Assembly (NCBI GenBank): GCA_014382645.1
Contig: JACNJI010000254.1
Location: 1 to 14,780 of the forward strand
Direction: 5' to 3'
DNA length: 14,780 nucleotides
From: Verrucomicrobiota bacterium
GTDB lineage: Bacteria > Verrucomicrobiota > Verrucomicrobiia > Opitutales > Seribacteraceae
Shown here: positions 1 through 7,084 of the stretch, piece after piece
Numbering within the stretch: the stretch's first letter is position 1
Layout of the letters: the number at the start of each line of letters is the position of its first letter
Translations under genes and position numbers: made by a program
The notes under the pieces: model-generated
Databases searched by the model: none
What the model saw: the letters and a program-made list of their open reading frames with translations, nothing else
What the model was told of the DNA's origin: nothing

Positions 1-145
1 GAGGGCGTCGCCAGCCGCTATTCAAAGGCCCGCACCGGCGCTGTCTCGCGAGAGGCTCGAGCTCGGGGTGGAAGATCAGAAGAGGTTCAGGCTGAGCGCC
101 GTAATGAGGCCCGCAGCAAGGGTGCTGAACAGGACCGAGCATTTC
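1..145 (-). other. probable frame-damaged (indel-containing) contig edge within the alpha-2-macroglobulin gene
   Basis: Downstream of SFWT (about position 145) the gene's own frame turns into Pro/Cys/Arg-rich sequence (CGPHYGAQPEPLLIFHPEL) unlike the rest of the protein. Traces of the expected continuation appear in other frames. One frame reads ALSLNLF before a stop, resembling the GGF-x-L segment that usually follows in this family. Another reads RETAPVRAFE then a stop and RL, resembling RENRAFLxSRxVDVP. Several small indels in the outermost ~145 bases explain this better than a real change of sequence. It could instead be genuine decay. The family comparison is from memory, not an alignment. 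Confidence 0.45.
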
Positions 146-3100
146 GTTCGTCCAGAAGGACTGGAGAGACTTTCGCCGATGGATGATCTCCACGAAGGCG
201 CGACCGATTCTGTAACCCGAGCCCCAGATTGCCTCTAGCGACTGGCCCGGCTCGACCGTCCAAGTAGGAGCCGCGACGTGATTGGGAATCTTTATGGCGA
301 ATCTTTTCGATTCGGGATTCACCACGAGGAGGGGCAATAGCCCCTTGACCTCCTTGCCGAAACGATCCTCGGTTTGAAGGACAGCGCGATAGGCGCCCTC
401 CTTCAGTTTGAAGGAAAATTCCTTGTTGCCCTCGGCGTCGGTGGTGAAACCTTGGGTAGCGACTACCTCGCCCAACTCCCATGAATCGGTTTTGGAAAGG
501 TCCGGCTCGGGCTTTACGTCCCCCCGCATGTCTTCTCCCTGAAAATGATGGTTACGCTGTCCGCCAAGCTTGGCTCGCTGAACGCCTTCAGGCTCCTTGA
601 GACGATGAATATTCAGGGAACCTTCTGCGATGCGTCCCTCGCCATCGAGGGAGGTGGTCTTGAGCGTAACCTTGACGGGTTTGCCCTCCGTCTGCCACTC
701 CTCGGCGGAAAGGGAAGCCTGCAAGGCTACGAATCCGACGTTCACGCTGCGGTCGCCCGAGCGGGTTTCTCCGGTACCGTCGACGACGTCTGCATGCACG
801 GTGTAGCGAAAAGTCGGCTCGTCCTTCTCGGAAACGGAAGGATCGGGCTTGGCCGTGAACTCGACATCGAAGGAACCGTCGGCTCCCGTACGAGCAGTCC
901 CATGAGAGATTTCCCGGGAAGGAGAGGACGGGAAAGGTCTCCACCAGTAATGCCAACGCAGCCATGGTGGAAAACGCACCTGACGAACTACGCGATACTT
1001 GACTTGGGCGTCGTTTATGGCAGCTCCCGTATAGGCCATGGCCGAGACCCTGACCTTCACCTTGCCGTGGAGAACGGCGGGCTCGGAAGGGGCGTCAACG
1101 GTCACCTGAAACTTGGGACGCTTGTACTCCTCGACGTTCACATGGGCTGAACCTCCGGGGGAATTCGGTCCCTCGATTTGTATGCGCATCATGCCCATGA
1201 GGCGATCTCGGGGGGCGGTGAAGCTCCCATCGAAGGAACCATAGTCGTTGGTGCGATGTTTAGCTCGAGATATTTCTTGGTTGTTACGGTCGCGAAAAAC
1301 GACCGTGAGGTCACGATTCGGGATTACCTTGTAATTGTCGTTCGCTTGGTCGATTCGATAGGAAATTCCCTTGTACCGAATAGTCTGACCGGGACGATAA
1401 AGGCTACGGTCGGTAAAGAATACGGAGCGCTCGTAAGGACTTGGATCATTCACCCGGTCGTCTACGTAATAATCGTTAGCCGTGGCCAAGGATTGCCCTT
1501 GGTGCGAAGCCAGAATCGTGAGACTGGTTCGATTGGTCTTCAGGCTGAAAAGCCCATTGGCGTCGGAGCGGGTAGACTGGAGCTCTACCCGGCGATTATT
1601 TCGCTCTCTCTTCCAAGCGCGTACGGATGCCCCTTGAACAGGTTCCCCCGAAATAGCATTCAAGACAAAGCCTTCAATCGCCCCGGATCCTTGGCGCGTA
1701 CGCATAACCAGAGAAAGGTCGCTCACCCAGAAGCTCGAATAGCTCACGCGGTTTTCCTTGTCACCGAACTTGGGATCATGACTCGCGAAAAGAAAATAGG
1801 AACCTGGTTCGAGGCCTTTGGGAGCGGGAATCTTTTCAACACGCTGCTTGAAATCATCGGTGGGTGGCAGATCGACTGACCATTCCTTCACGGGTTTGCG
1901 CTGCAACCATTCGGCCTTACGACGACGATCAATGAACTCGGGATGATGCTGGGTGTCCTTCAACCGCTTTACCCAATCAAAGGAAACGACTCGAAAATAT
2001 GCCTTGGTCAGGTTGCGATAACGCAACTCGACGTTCGGCAAGGGCTCGTTCCATACGCGCTCGCTCGTAACGGCAGACGACTTTGATTCTATCTGATTCA
2101 CCAAGTTCTTGCATTCCTTTCCTCCCACACTGTCGGGAAAGACTGCCGCTCCGCGCTTGGCTAGCTTGTGGGCTTCCACGAGTTCTCCTTCCCCATGCAG
2201 GACCTGGGCATTACGATGCATGGCTCGGGCAGACATTTCGTGATCCGCCCATTTCTGGGCAAAACGCTTGAGGGCGGCCTTGTAACGAGCGTTCTTCTCT
2301 TCGCCGAAAGCTTTGTTGTTCCCAAACTGCAGGCGAAGGAGGTCCGCATCGACCAAGGCGTCGGGGTTATCGTCCTCTTGATGAAACCTCAGTAGGTCTT
2401 GAAACAATCGGATCGCCTTGATATTTGGCGACTCGTCGTCGTCCGAATCGATTTCCCAAGCCAGAAAATCCTTGGACGAGGCGAAAATCGGACTGTCGGC
2501 GGATAGGACGAAGGCATCCTGCGCGGTGGAACCGGCCTGCTCACCTGCGGAGTAGAAGCGAAGAGCGTCGTGAACCACGAAATCATAGAGGGTCGGGCGG
2601 TAACTGTCGGGCACGGATCCTTGGTGCAGGAGGAAATTGTAGTCTCCGATCTTTTCCTTTTTCAGGACCTCGTGATGGGCCAAGGTCTTTTGAAACTGCT
2701 TGTCGATTTCCGACAGGATGCGCGGCAAGTCCCAAGTGGTGATGTCTCCGCCGGGAGCCTCAGCGGTTCGAGTTCTCTGGGTGAAGCGCCAGCGGTTGTG
2801 CTGAAAGTACTGCCAATACCAATTGGCCAGAACGCCATTCATCATGGGAACGATCTCTTTGGGAGCCTTGACCATCTCGGTCTCCATGCGAGCGATTTTC
2901 TCCTCGGGCTTGTTGCCCTGAATGGCTCCCTCCAAGTTGATCTTCTGCGCAATGGCTCGAATGGCCACGGCATGGGCTTTCTCCTTAAGGGCTCGCTCGA
3001 TGAGGGGGTCGAGCTTCTCTATGGCCGTCTTCGGCAGACCCTTCTTGGTAGCCTCCTCCACTTCCTCCCATTGGTCAACAAGGCTTTTGTCGGAATCCTT

Positions 3101-3169
3101 TTGGCCGATGAGCAGGACGGCAAAGGCAAGAAACAGGGAGGATGCTGCGATTGGTATGATTTTCTTCAT
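1..3169 (-). CDS. alpha-2-macroglobulin family protein, MG2-type, partial (C terminus beyond left edge)
   Basis: The frame is open from the ATG at 3167-3169 to the window edge, about 1,056 codons with no stop. It begins with a signal peptide (MKKIIPIAASSLFLAFAVLL) that has no lipobox Cys, so it is not a typical lipoprotein. Residues ~25-360 are charged and helical. A macroglobulin-like beta segment starts near 376. A carboxypeptidase-regulatory-like beta domain lies near 495-560 (GAIEGFVLNAISGEPVQGAS). The MG2 domain is at ~580-670, with LYRPGQTIRYKG near 588. The hallmark EYKRPKFQVTV is near 678. A Trp-rich loop at ~728-746 and further beta domains with EIIHRRKSLQSFWT near 996 follow. Known relatives are exported protease-trapping or envelope-defence proteins; whether a thioester domain exists cannot be seen. 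No Shine-Dalgarno precedes the start. The last ~50 codons (positions 1-145) look frame-damaged. Family assignment is firm; exact role is not. Confidence 0.88.
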   Translation of the reverse strand, partial: MKKIIPIAASSLFLAFAVLLIGQKDSDKSLVDQWEEVEEATKKGLPKTAIEKLDPLIERALKEKAHAVAIRAIAQKINLEGAIQGNKPEEKIARMETEMVKAPKEIVPMMNGVLANWYWQYFQHNRWRFTQRTRTAEAPGGDITTWDLPRILSEIDKQFQKTLAHHEVLKKEKIGDYNFLLHQGSVPDSYRPTLYDFVVHDALRFYSAGEQAGSTAQDAFVLSADSPIFASSKDFLAWEIDSDDDESPNIKAIRLFQDLLRFHQEDDNPDALVDADLLRLQFGNNKAFGEEKNARYKAALKRFAQKWADHEMSARAMHRNAQVLHGEGELVEAHKLAKRGAAVFPDSVGGKECKNLVNQIESKSSAVTSERVWNEPLPNVELRYRNLTKAYFRVVSFDWVKRLKDTQHHPEFIDRRRKAEWLQRKPVKEWSVDLPPTDDFKQRVEKIPAPKGLEPGSYFLFASHDPKFGDKENRVSYSSFWVSDLSLVMRTRQGSGAIEGFVLNAISGEPVQGASVRAWKRERNNRRVELQSTRSDANGLFSLKTNRTSLTILASHQGQSLATANDYYVDDRVNDPSPYERSVFFTDRSLYRPGQTIRYKGISYRIDQANDNYKVIPNRDLTVVFRDRNNQEISRAKHRTNDYGSFDGSFTAPRDRLMGMMRIQIEGPNSPGGSAHVNVEEYKRPKFQVTVDAPSEPAVLHGKVKVRVSAMAYTGAAINDAQVKYRVVRQVRFPPWLRWHYWWRPFPSSPSREISHGTARTGADGSFDVEFTAKPDPSVSEKDEPTFRYTVHADVVDGTGETRSGDRSVNVGFVALQASLSAEEWQTEGKPVKVTLKTTSLDGEGRIAEGSLNIHRLKEPEGVQRAKLGGQRNHHFQGEDMRGDVKPEPDLSKTDSWELGEVVATQGFTTDAEGNKEFSFKLKEGAYRAVLQTEDRFGKEVKGLLPLLVVNPESKRFAIKIPNHVAAPTWTVEPGQSLEAIWGSGYRIGRAFVEIIHRRKSLQSFWTNEMLGPVQHPCCGPHYGAQPEPLLIFHPELEPLARQRRCGPLNSGWRRP

Positions 3170-3294
3170 GGTGCAAATCAATTAGGAGATGGAAAATAGA
3201 CAAGGCGTGTGCGAATCAGGAATTTGGTTTTATCATATTAATATCAGACGCACACGAATTCTTTTTCTTAGAAAAATAAGAAACTCGATGAAGG
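3170..3294 (-). promoter_or_regulatory. intergenic region upstream of the alpha-2-macroglobulin gene, with inverted repeat
   Basis: This AT-rich 125-base gap separates two minus-strand genes. It holds a perfect 8-bp inverted repeat, CGTGTGCG (3206-3213) and CGCACACG (3249-3256), with 35 bases between the arms. Inside the loop lies the palindrome ATATTAATAT (3235-3244), and on the minus strand a TATGAT hexamer that could serve as a -10 element; no convincing -35 is seen. A second, A/T-only imperfect hairpin lies at about 3259-3282. The region could hold the promoter of the downstream gene and a weak terminator for the upstream one. Neither is certain, because no clean T-run follows the stem in the minus direction. 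Confidence 0.3.
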
Positions 3295-4077
3295 TCAGGG
3301 TTCCACAATTCCCACCGATAATGCCACCAGAATCTTCTCTCCATTAGGTTTTGCAAGAGAAAGGTTCGTACTTTCCCCAGGGATGACTTCCTTGGAAAAT
3401 ACACTTCCGCCACCTTTCAAAGGAATAAGGGAATCGATATCGGAAACTTTTTCCGTGTTCAGGTCAATGCGAGCAAAACGACCATCCTTTTCCAGAATGG
3501 CATGCGATTCAGCATCGCTCAAGTCGACGTAAACCAATTTGATCCCACCACGAGTTTGCCCAAGCTCTATCCAAAAGGAAGCCCCGTCCTTGAGTTTCAA
3601 GGAAATCCGAGGCTGTTTTCCCTTCAAGCGAAACATCCCACGCATTTCGACTTGGTCAGCGAAGGACGGCTGTTTTTTCTGCCTTTGATCATCGCCGGAC
3701 CCCTTCTTGAGATCGGCCAAGGCGTTCTTAGCTTGAGATTTGATTCCATCTTCGCCCTCAAGCTTACCTTCGCCGGCAAAGGCATAGCCCTCGAGCAGAA
3801 TCTTGCCTTCCGAAATCGTCGGGGTCACTGAAAGAATAATCCCGCTAAAGACCTCTTCTTTTATCCCTTTTTGATTAACGTAAACTTCCTGCCCTATCGA
3901 TATCGGCGCCTCTTGCCCTGAAAGAGTAGTGACTCTCGGGGCGGAAAGAACGTCGTCGCCATCGTGAAACCGAGCGGAGATCTGAACTTGTTGCTTGATG
4001 TTCTCGGCATTGGTCAGTCCCGAAGAAAGGACTGTGAATAAAATCACGCGAGAAAGAGTGGCAAGATGACGAATCAT
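3295..4077 (-). CDS. small exported protein with an isolated secretin beta-domain signature
   Basis: A complete 260-residue protein from ATG (4075-4077) to TGA (3295-3297). Residues 1-24 form a signal peptide with a likely cut after LTNA. Residues 43-65 read VLSAPRVTTLSGQEAPISIG followed by QEV, and residues 80-98 include GIILSVTPTISEGKILLE. These are the two most recognisable blocks of the C-terminal beta domain of type II/III secretion and pilus secretins (SAPRVTTLNGQ-A-I-IGQE and G-L-VTPTI). Full secretins are 500-700 residues with N0/N1 and repeated N domains; none of these is present. Residues 105-140 are a charged linker (KNALADLKKGSGDDQRQKKQ), and the remaining ~120 residues match nothing I know. 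It is divergent from the amidohydrolase operon. A pore-forming role is unlikely from this fragment alone; it could be a repurposed domain. The gene call is sure, the function unknown. Confidence 0.85.
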   Translation of the reverse strand: MIRHLATLSRVILFTVLSSGLTNAENIKQQVQISARFHDGDDVLSAPRVTTLSGQEAPISIGQEVYVNQKGIKEEVFSGIILSVTPTISEGKILLEGYAFAGEGKLEGEDGIKSQAKNALADLKKGSGDDQRQKKQPSFADQVEMRGMFRLKGKQPRISLKLKDGASFWIELGQTRGGIKLVYVDLSDAESHAILEKDGRFARIDLNTEKVSDIDSLIPLKGGGSVFSKEVIPGESTNLSLAKPNGEKILVALSVGIVEP

Positions 4078-4213
4078 AGCAGAATCAACATAGGCAAAAG
4101 ACTAGGGGGAACAAGGATAATAGTTTCCTCAAACATTTTTGAAAAATCGAATGTCAAGGTGGGAACTTTTCATTAAGTTTGCCCTGCTCAGCAGTACAAG
4201 CATTCTTTCCTCC
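4078..4213. promoter_or_regulatory. divergent promoter region between the secretin-like gene and the amidohydrolase operon
   Basis: The two genes point away from each other, so both promoters should lie here. On the minus strand TTGTTC (4109-4114) and TATGTT (4087-4092) are spaced by 16 bases and could be -35/-10 boxes; this would place transcription start almost at the ATG, giving a near-leaderless message. On the plus strand GATAAT at 4116-4121 resembles a -10 box without a matching -35. No Shine-Dalgarno precedes any candidate start. The exact boxes are guesses. Confidence 0.3.
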
Positions 4214-7084
4214 ATGTCCCTCTCCCGTAAAACCCTGACATTGATTACCCTCGCTTGGACAATGCTGTTTATTACCGTGGGAGCACGGCCGGAATTCCCC
4301 TTTCCCGGAGAAAAACCCGTTGGGCCGAACCTTCATGCCTTGGTTAAAGCAGACATCCAAGTCGACCCTGAACACCGTATCACAAAAGGAACCTTACTCG
4401 TCCGCGATGGTGTTATCGAAAAAGTAGGGAAGGATGTGAAGATTCCCGCCGGTTACAGGATATGGGACATGACTGGAAAAACGATATATCCGGGCTTCAT
4501 AGATCCTTATCTGCTGCCGGATTCGGAAGATGCAGGATTGCTCGAGCTCAAGCACGACGAGCATGTTCACGCCACGGCCGACTTGTCCTTTCACGGGACG
4601 CCCTCGACGCGGACTGACTCCGGAGAAAAGGGACCTGGCTTTGAAGTGTCGGGCGTTCATCCCGAGCGAAGGGGAATCAACGATTTTCAACCCAACGACA
4701 AAAAATGGGAATCCCTACGCAAGCATGGGTTCACCACCGCCCATCTAGCTCCCTCCAAGGGTATTTTCCGAGGAACCGGGCCATGTGTTCTTCTCCGGAC
4801 GGGAGACCCGAATGATCTAGTACTTAAAGAAGAGGTCGCTCAGGTCATCGCCTTCGACCCGGTAGGCAAGGAACAATCCCCTCGGGTTTACCCGAGTTCG
4901 TTGATGGGTACGCTCGCCGTCATCCGGCAGACTTTCATAGATACAAAATATGCTCAGGAACTCATCCTCTACCAAAAGAAGAACCCGGTCCCAGTCCCTG
5001 TCGTTCCCCATGCCGGGATCCGAAGCTTGCAGGAAGTTCTAAATAAGAAAGCCCCCTTTCCCGTTTGGTTCGAACCCGGTAGTTGCCTAATGGAAAGTCG
5101 CGCCTTGAGTCTGGGTAAGGAATTTGGCGTGCACCCGGTAATAATTGCAACCGGCGACGAGTGGAGAAGGCCCGACCTCGCCTGCTCGAAGAATCACTCC
5201 TACGTCTCATCACTGATTTTCCCCGCCCTTTCCAAGTTGCCCGACGACGAGGACTGGAACCAAATCTCTCTGGATCAGCTTCGAGCATGGGATCACGCCC
5301 CCGGAAACCCTGCTCTGCTCGCCAAGAGAACCAAGTCGCTTTCCTTCACCACAAGCGGGTCGAGCCTTGGTGAATTCCACGGAAACTTGCTGCAAGCAAT
5401 CGGTCGAGGCTTACCTGAGGAGAAGGCCATCGCCGCCCTTACGACCAACCCCGCCAAGATCTGCGGGATCGACCGGTTCGCAGGAACGATCGACAAAGGG
5501 AAATTGGCAAACTTTGTCGTGGTGGAAGGAAGCACTTACTTTGCCAAGGAAGCGAAGATAAGTTCCACCTGGATTCAAGGCCACCCCTTCCAATACCCGC
5601 TCAACGATGCCGACAAGAAGAAAGGGGAGAAAGACGGCAACGCAACCGACGAGAAACCTCTCAACGAGAGAATTGCCAAGTTCCCCCACGCCGACCGCAA
5701 GGCACTGGAAAGTCCGGCCTCGGTTCTCTTTACCGGTTTCAAACTTTGGACCTGCGAGAAAGAGGGAATCCTTGCCGACCGGGACTTATTGGTGAGGGAT
5801 GGAAAAATTGTAGCCATCGGCGCAAATCTAAAACAAACCATTCCAAAGGATTGCAAGCTAGTGGAAGGCAAGGGCATGCACCTAACGCCCGGAATTATCG
5901 ACTGCCATAGCCATGCCATGATTCTCGGAGGAGTCAACGAGTCCACCCTGCCCTCCACAGCAATGGTCCGAATTTCCGACGTCGTCAATTCGGAGAGCAT
6001 CAATGTCGAGCGCCAGTTGGCGGGTGGCGTGACTGCCTGCAACCTGCTCCATGGATCGGCTAATCCAATAGGCGGTCAAAACGCCGTAATCAAACTCAGG
6101 CTCGGAGCGTCGCCGGATGCAATGCTGATGCAGCAAGCGCCAAGCGGAATCAAGTTCGCCCTTGGAGAAAACGTAAAGCAATCGAATTGGGGTGATAAGT
6201 ACACCACGCGTTTCCCACAGTCTAGAATGGGAGTGAAATCCTTTTTCGCCAATCGCTTCACCGCCGCCCGCCAATACGACATCCGACTCCGGCAAGCTCA
6301 GGAGGGTAAGGGACCGCCTCTCAGGAGAAACCTCGAGCTCGAGGCAATCCTTGAAATCATCCGGGGCCAGCGGCTCATCCATTGCCATTCCTACCGACAA
6401 GACGAAATTCTCGTGTTTCTGCGAACCATGGAAAGTTTCGGAGTCAAGATCGGCACCTTGCAGCATGTACTCGAGGGCTACAAGGTGGCGGACGAGATTG
6501 CCCGTCACGGTGCGGGGGCATCCACTTTTTCCGATTGGTGGGCTTACAAGTTCGAGGTTTATGACGCCATCCCCTACGCAGGGGCGATCATGCATGAACG
6601 TGGATGCGTGGTAAGCTTCAACTCGGATTCACCCGACCATGCTCGACGACTGAACCTCGAGGCGGCCAAGGCAGTCAAGTACGGCGGTCTACCCGAAACG
6701 GAGGCCCTCAAATTCGTCACCCTCAATCCGGCCAAGCAGTTGGGCATCGACCAATGGGTAGGTTCCCTTGAAGTCGGCAAGGACGCAGACCTTGCCCTAT
6801 GGACAGGTAATCCCTTGGATTATCGATCGAAATGCGAACAGACGTGGATCGACGGCGTCTTGTACCACGAACTGAACAAAACCCGTGAAAGAGAAAAGCG
6901 ACGAACCAAGGAGCGGGACACCTTGGTGGCAAAGGCGAGAAGTTCGCTCAATGGCGGTAAAGAGGACAAGGCTTCAGCCAAATCAAAGGAAAAATTCTTT
7001 CGACATTGCCTTGAAACCGCATGCGACCTCTTCCCCCACTCTTGCCGCACCCATGGGCACCAACATCAGGAGGGCAGTCGATGA
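4214..7084 (+). CDS. exported two-module amidohydrolase (inactive-looking N module, catalytic C module)
   Basis: A 956-residue protein. I chose ATG 4214 because it begins a classic signal peptide (MSLSRKTLTLITLAWTMLFI, ending near TVGA). The frame is open upstream to TTG 4139 and ATG 4151, which would add another hydrophobic stretch. Module 1 (to about 5590) has the amidohydrolase beta-sandwich and TIM-barrel outline and ends with NPAKICGIDRFAGTIDKGK, but its first-strand motif is PGFIDPYLLPD, lacking HxH. A Lys/Asp-rich linker follows. Module 2 (about 5715-6880) has GIIDCHSHAM (H565, H567), LIHCHSYRQDE (H723/H725), LQHVLEG (H751) and FNSDSPDH (D805), then NPAKQLGIDQWVGSLEVGKD. This ligand set fits a metal-dependent, imidazolonepropionase-like hydrolase, so cleavage of a cyclic amide or peptide-type bond outside the cytoplasm is likely; the substrate is unknown. 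The C-terminal tail is Lys-rich, then Cys/His-rich. Its TGA overlaps the next gene's ATG. Confidence 0.88.
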   Translation: MSLSRKTLTLITLAWTMLFITVGARPEFPFPGEKPVGPNLHALVKADIQVDPEHRITKGTLLVRDGVIEKVGKDVKIPAGYRIWDMTGKTIYPGFIDPYLLPDSEDAGLLELKHDEHVHATADLSFHGTPSTRTDSGEKGPGFEVSGVHPERRGINDFQPNDKKWESLRKHGFTTAHLAPSKGIFRGTGPCVLLRTGDPNDLVLKEEVAQVIAFDPVGKEQSPRVYPSSLMGTLAVIRQTFIDTKYAQELILYQKKNPVPVPVVPHAGIRSLQEVLNKKAPFPVWFEPGSCLMESRALSLGKEFGVHPVIIATGDEWRRPDLACSKNHSYVSSLIFPALSKLPDDEDWNQISLDQLRAWDHAPGNPALLAKRTKSLSFTTSGSSLGEFHGNLLQAIGRGLPEEKAIAALTTNPAKICGIDRFAGTIDKGKLANFVVVEGSTYFAKEAKISSTWIQGHPFQYPLNDADKKKGEKDGNATDEKPLNERIAKFPHADRKALESPASVLFTGFKLWTCEKEGILADRDLLVRDGKIVAIGANLKQTIPKDCKLVEGKGMHLTPGIIDCHSHAMILGGVNESTLPSTAMVRISDVVNSESINVERQLAGGVTACNLLHGSANPIGGQNAVIKLRLGASPDAMLMQQAPSGIKFALGENVKQSNWGDKYTTRFPQSRMGVKSFFANRFTAARQYDIRLRQAQEGKGPPLRRNLELEAILEIIRGQRLIHCHSYRQDEILVFLRTMESFGVKIGTLQHVLEGYKVADEIARHGAGASTFSDWWAYKFEVYDAIPYAGAIMHERGCVVSFNSDSPDHARRLNLEAAKAVKYGGLPETEALKFVTLNPAKQLGIDQWVGSLEVGKDADLALWTGNPLDYRSKCEQTWIDGVLYHELNKTREREKRRTKERDTLVAKARSSLNGGKEDKASAKSKEKFFRHCLETACDLFPHSCRTHGHQHQEGSR
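7068..7074 (+). promoter_or_regulatory. strong Shine-Dalgarno (AGGAGGG) for the second amidohydrolase gene
   Basis: AGGAGGG lies six bases before the ATG at 7081 and inside the last codons of the upstream gene. The stop and start overlap as ATGA (7081-7084). This fixes 7081 as the start of the second gene rather than the in-frame ATG at 7021, and indicates translational coupling. Confidence 0.85.

Noticed and set aside
1178..1879. 233-codon plus-strand open frame (also 545-1150 and 2570-3199)
   Set aside because: They lie opposite the alpha-2-macroglobulin gene, whose minus frame carries clear domain motifs; the plus-strand products resemble no family and have no start signals.
5575..6595. 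Minus-strand open frames of 155 and 237 codons
   Set aside because: Both are antisense to the catalytic amidohydrolase module with all metal ligands in place on the plus strand.
7021..7080. Upstream in-frame ATG for the second amidohydrolase gene
   Set aside because: The 7081 start has AGGAGGG at the right distance, an ATGA overlap and an immediate signal peptide; the longer start would bury the signal peptide.
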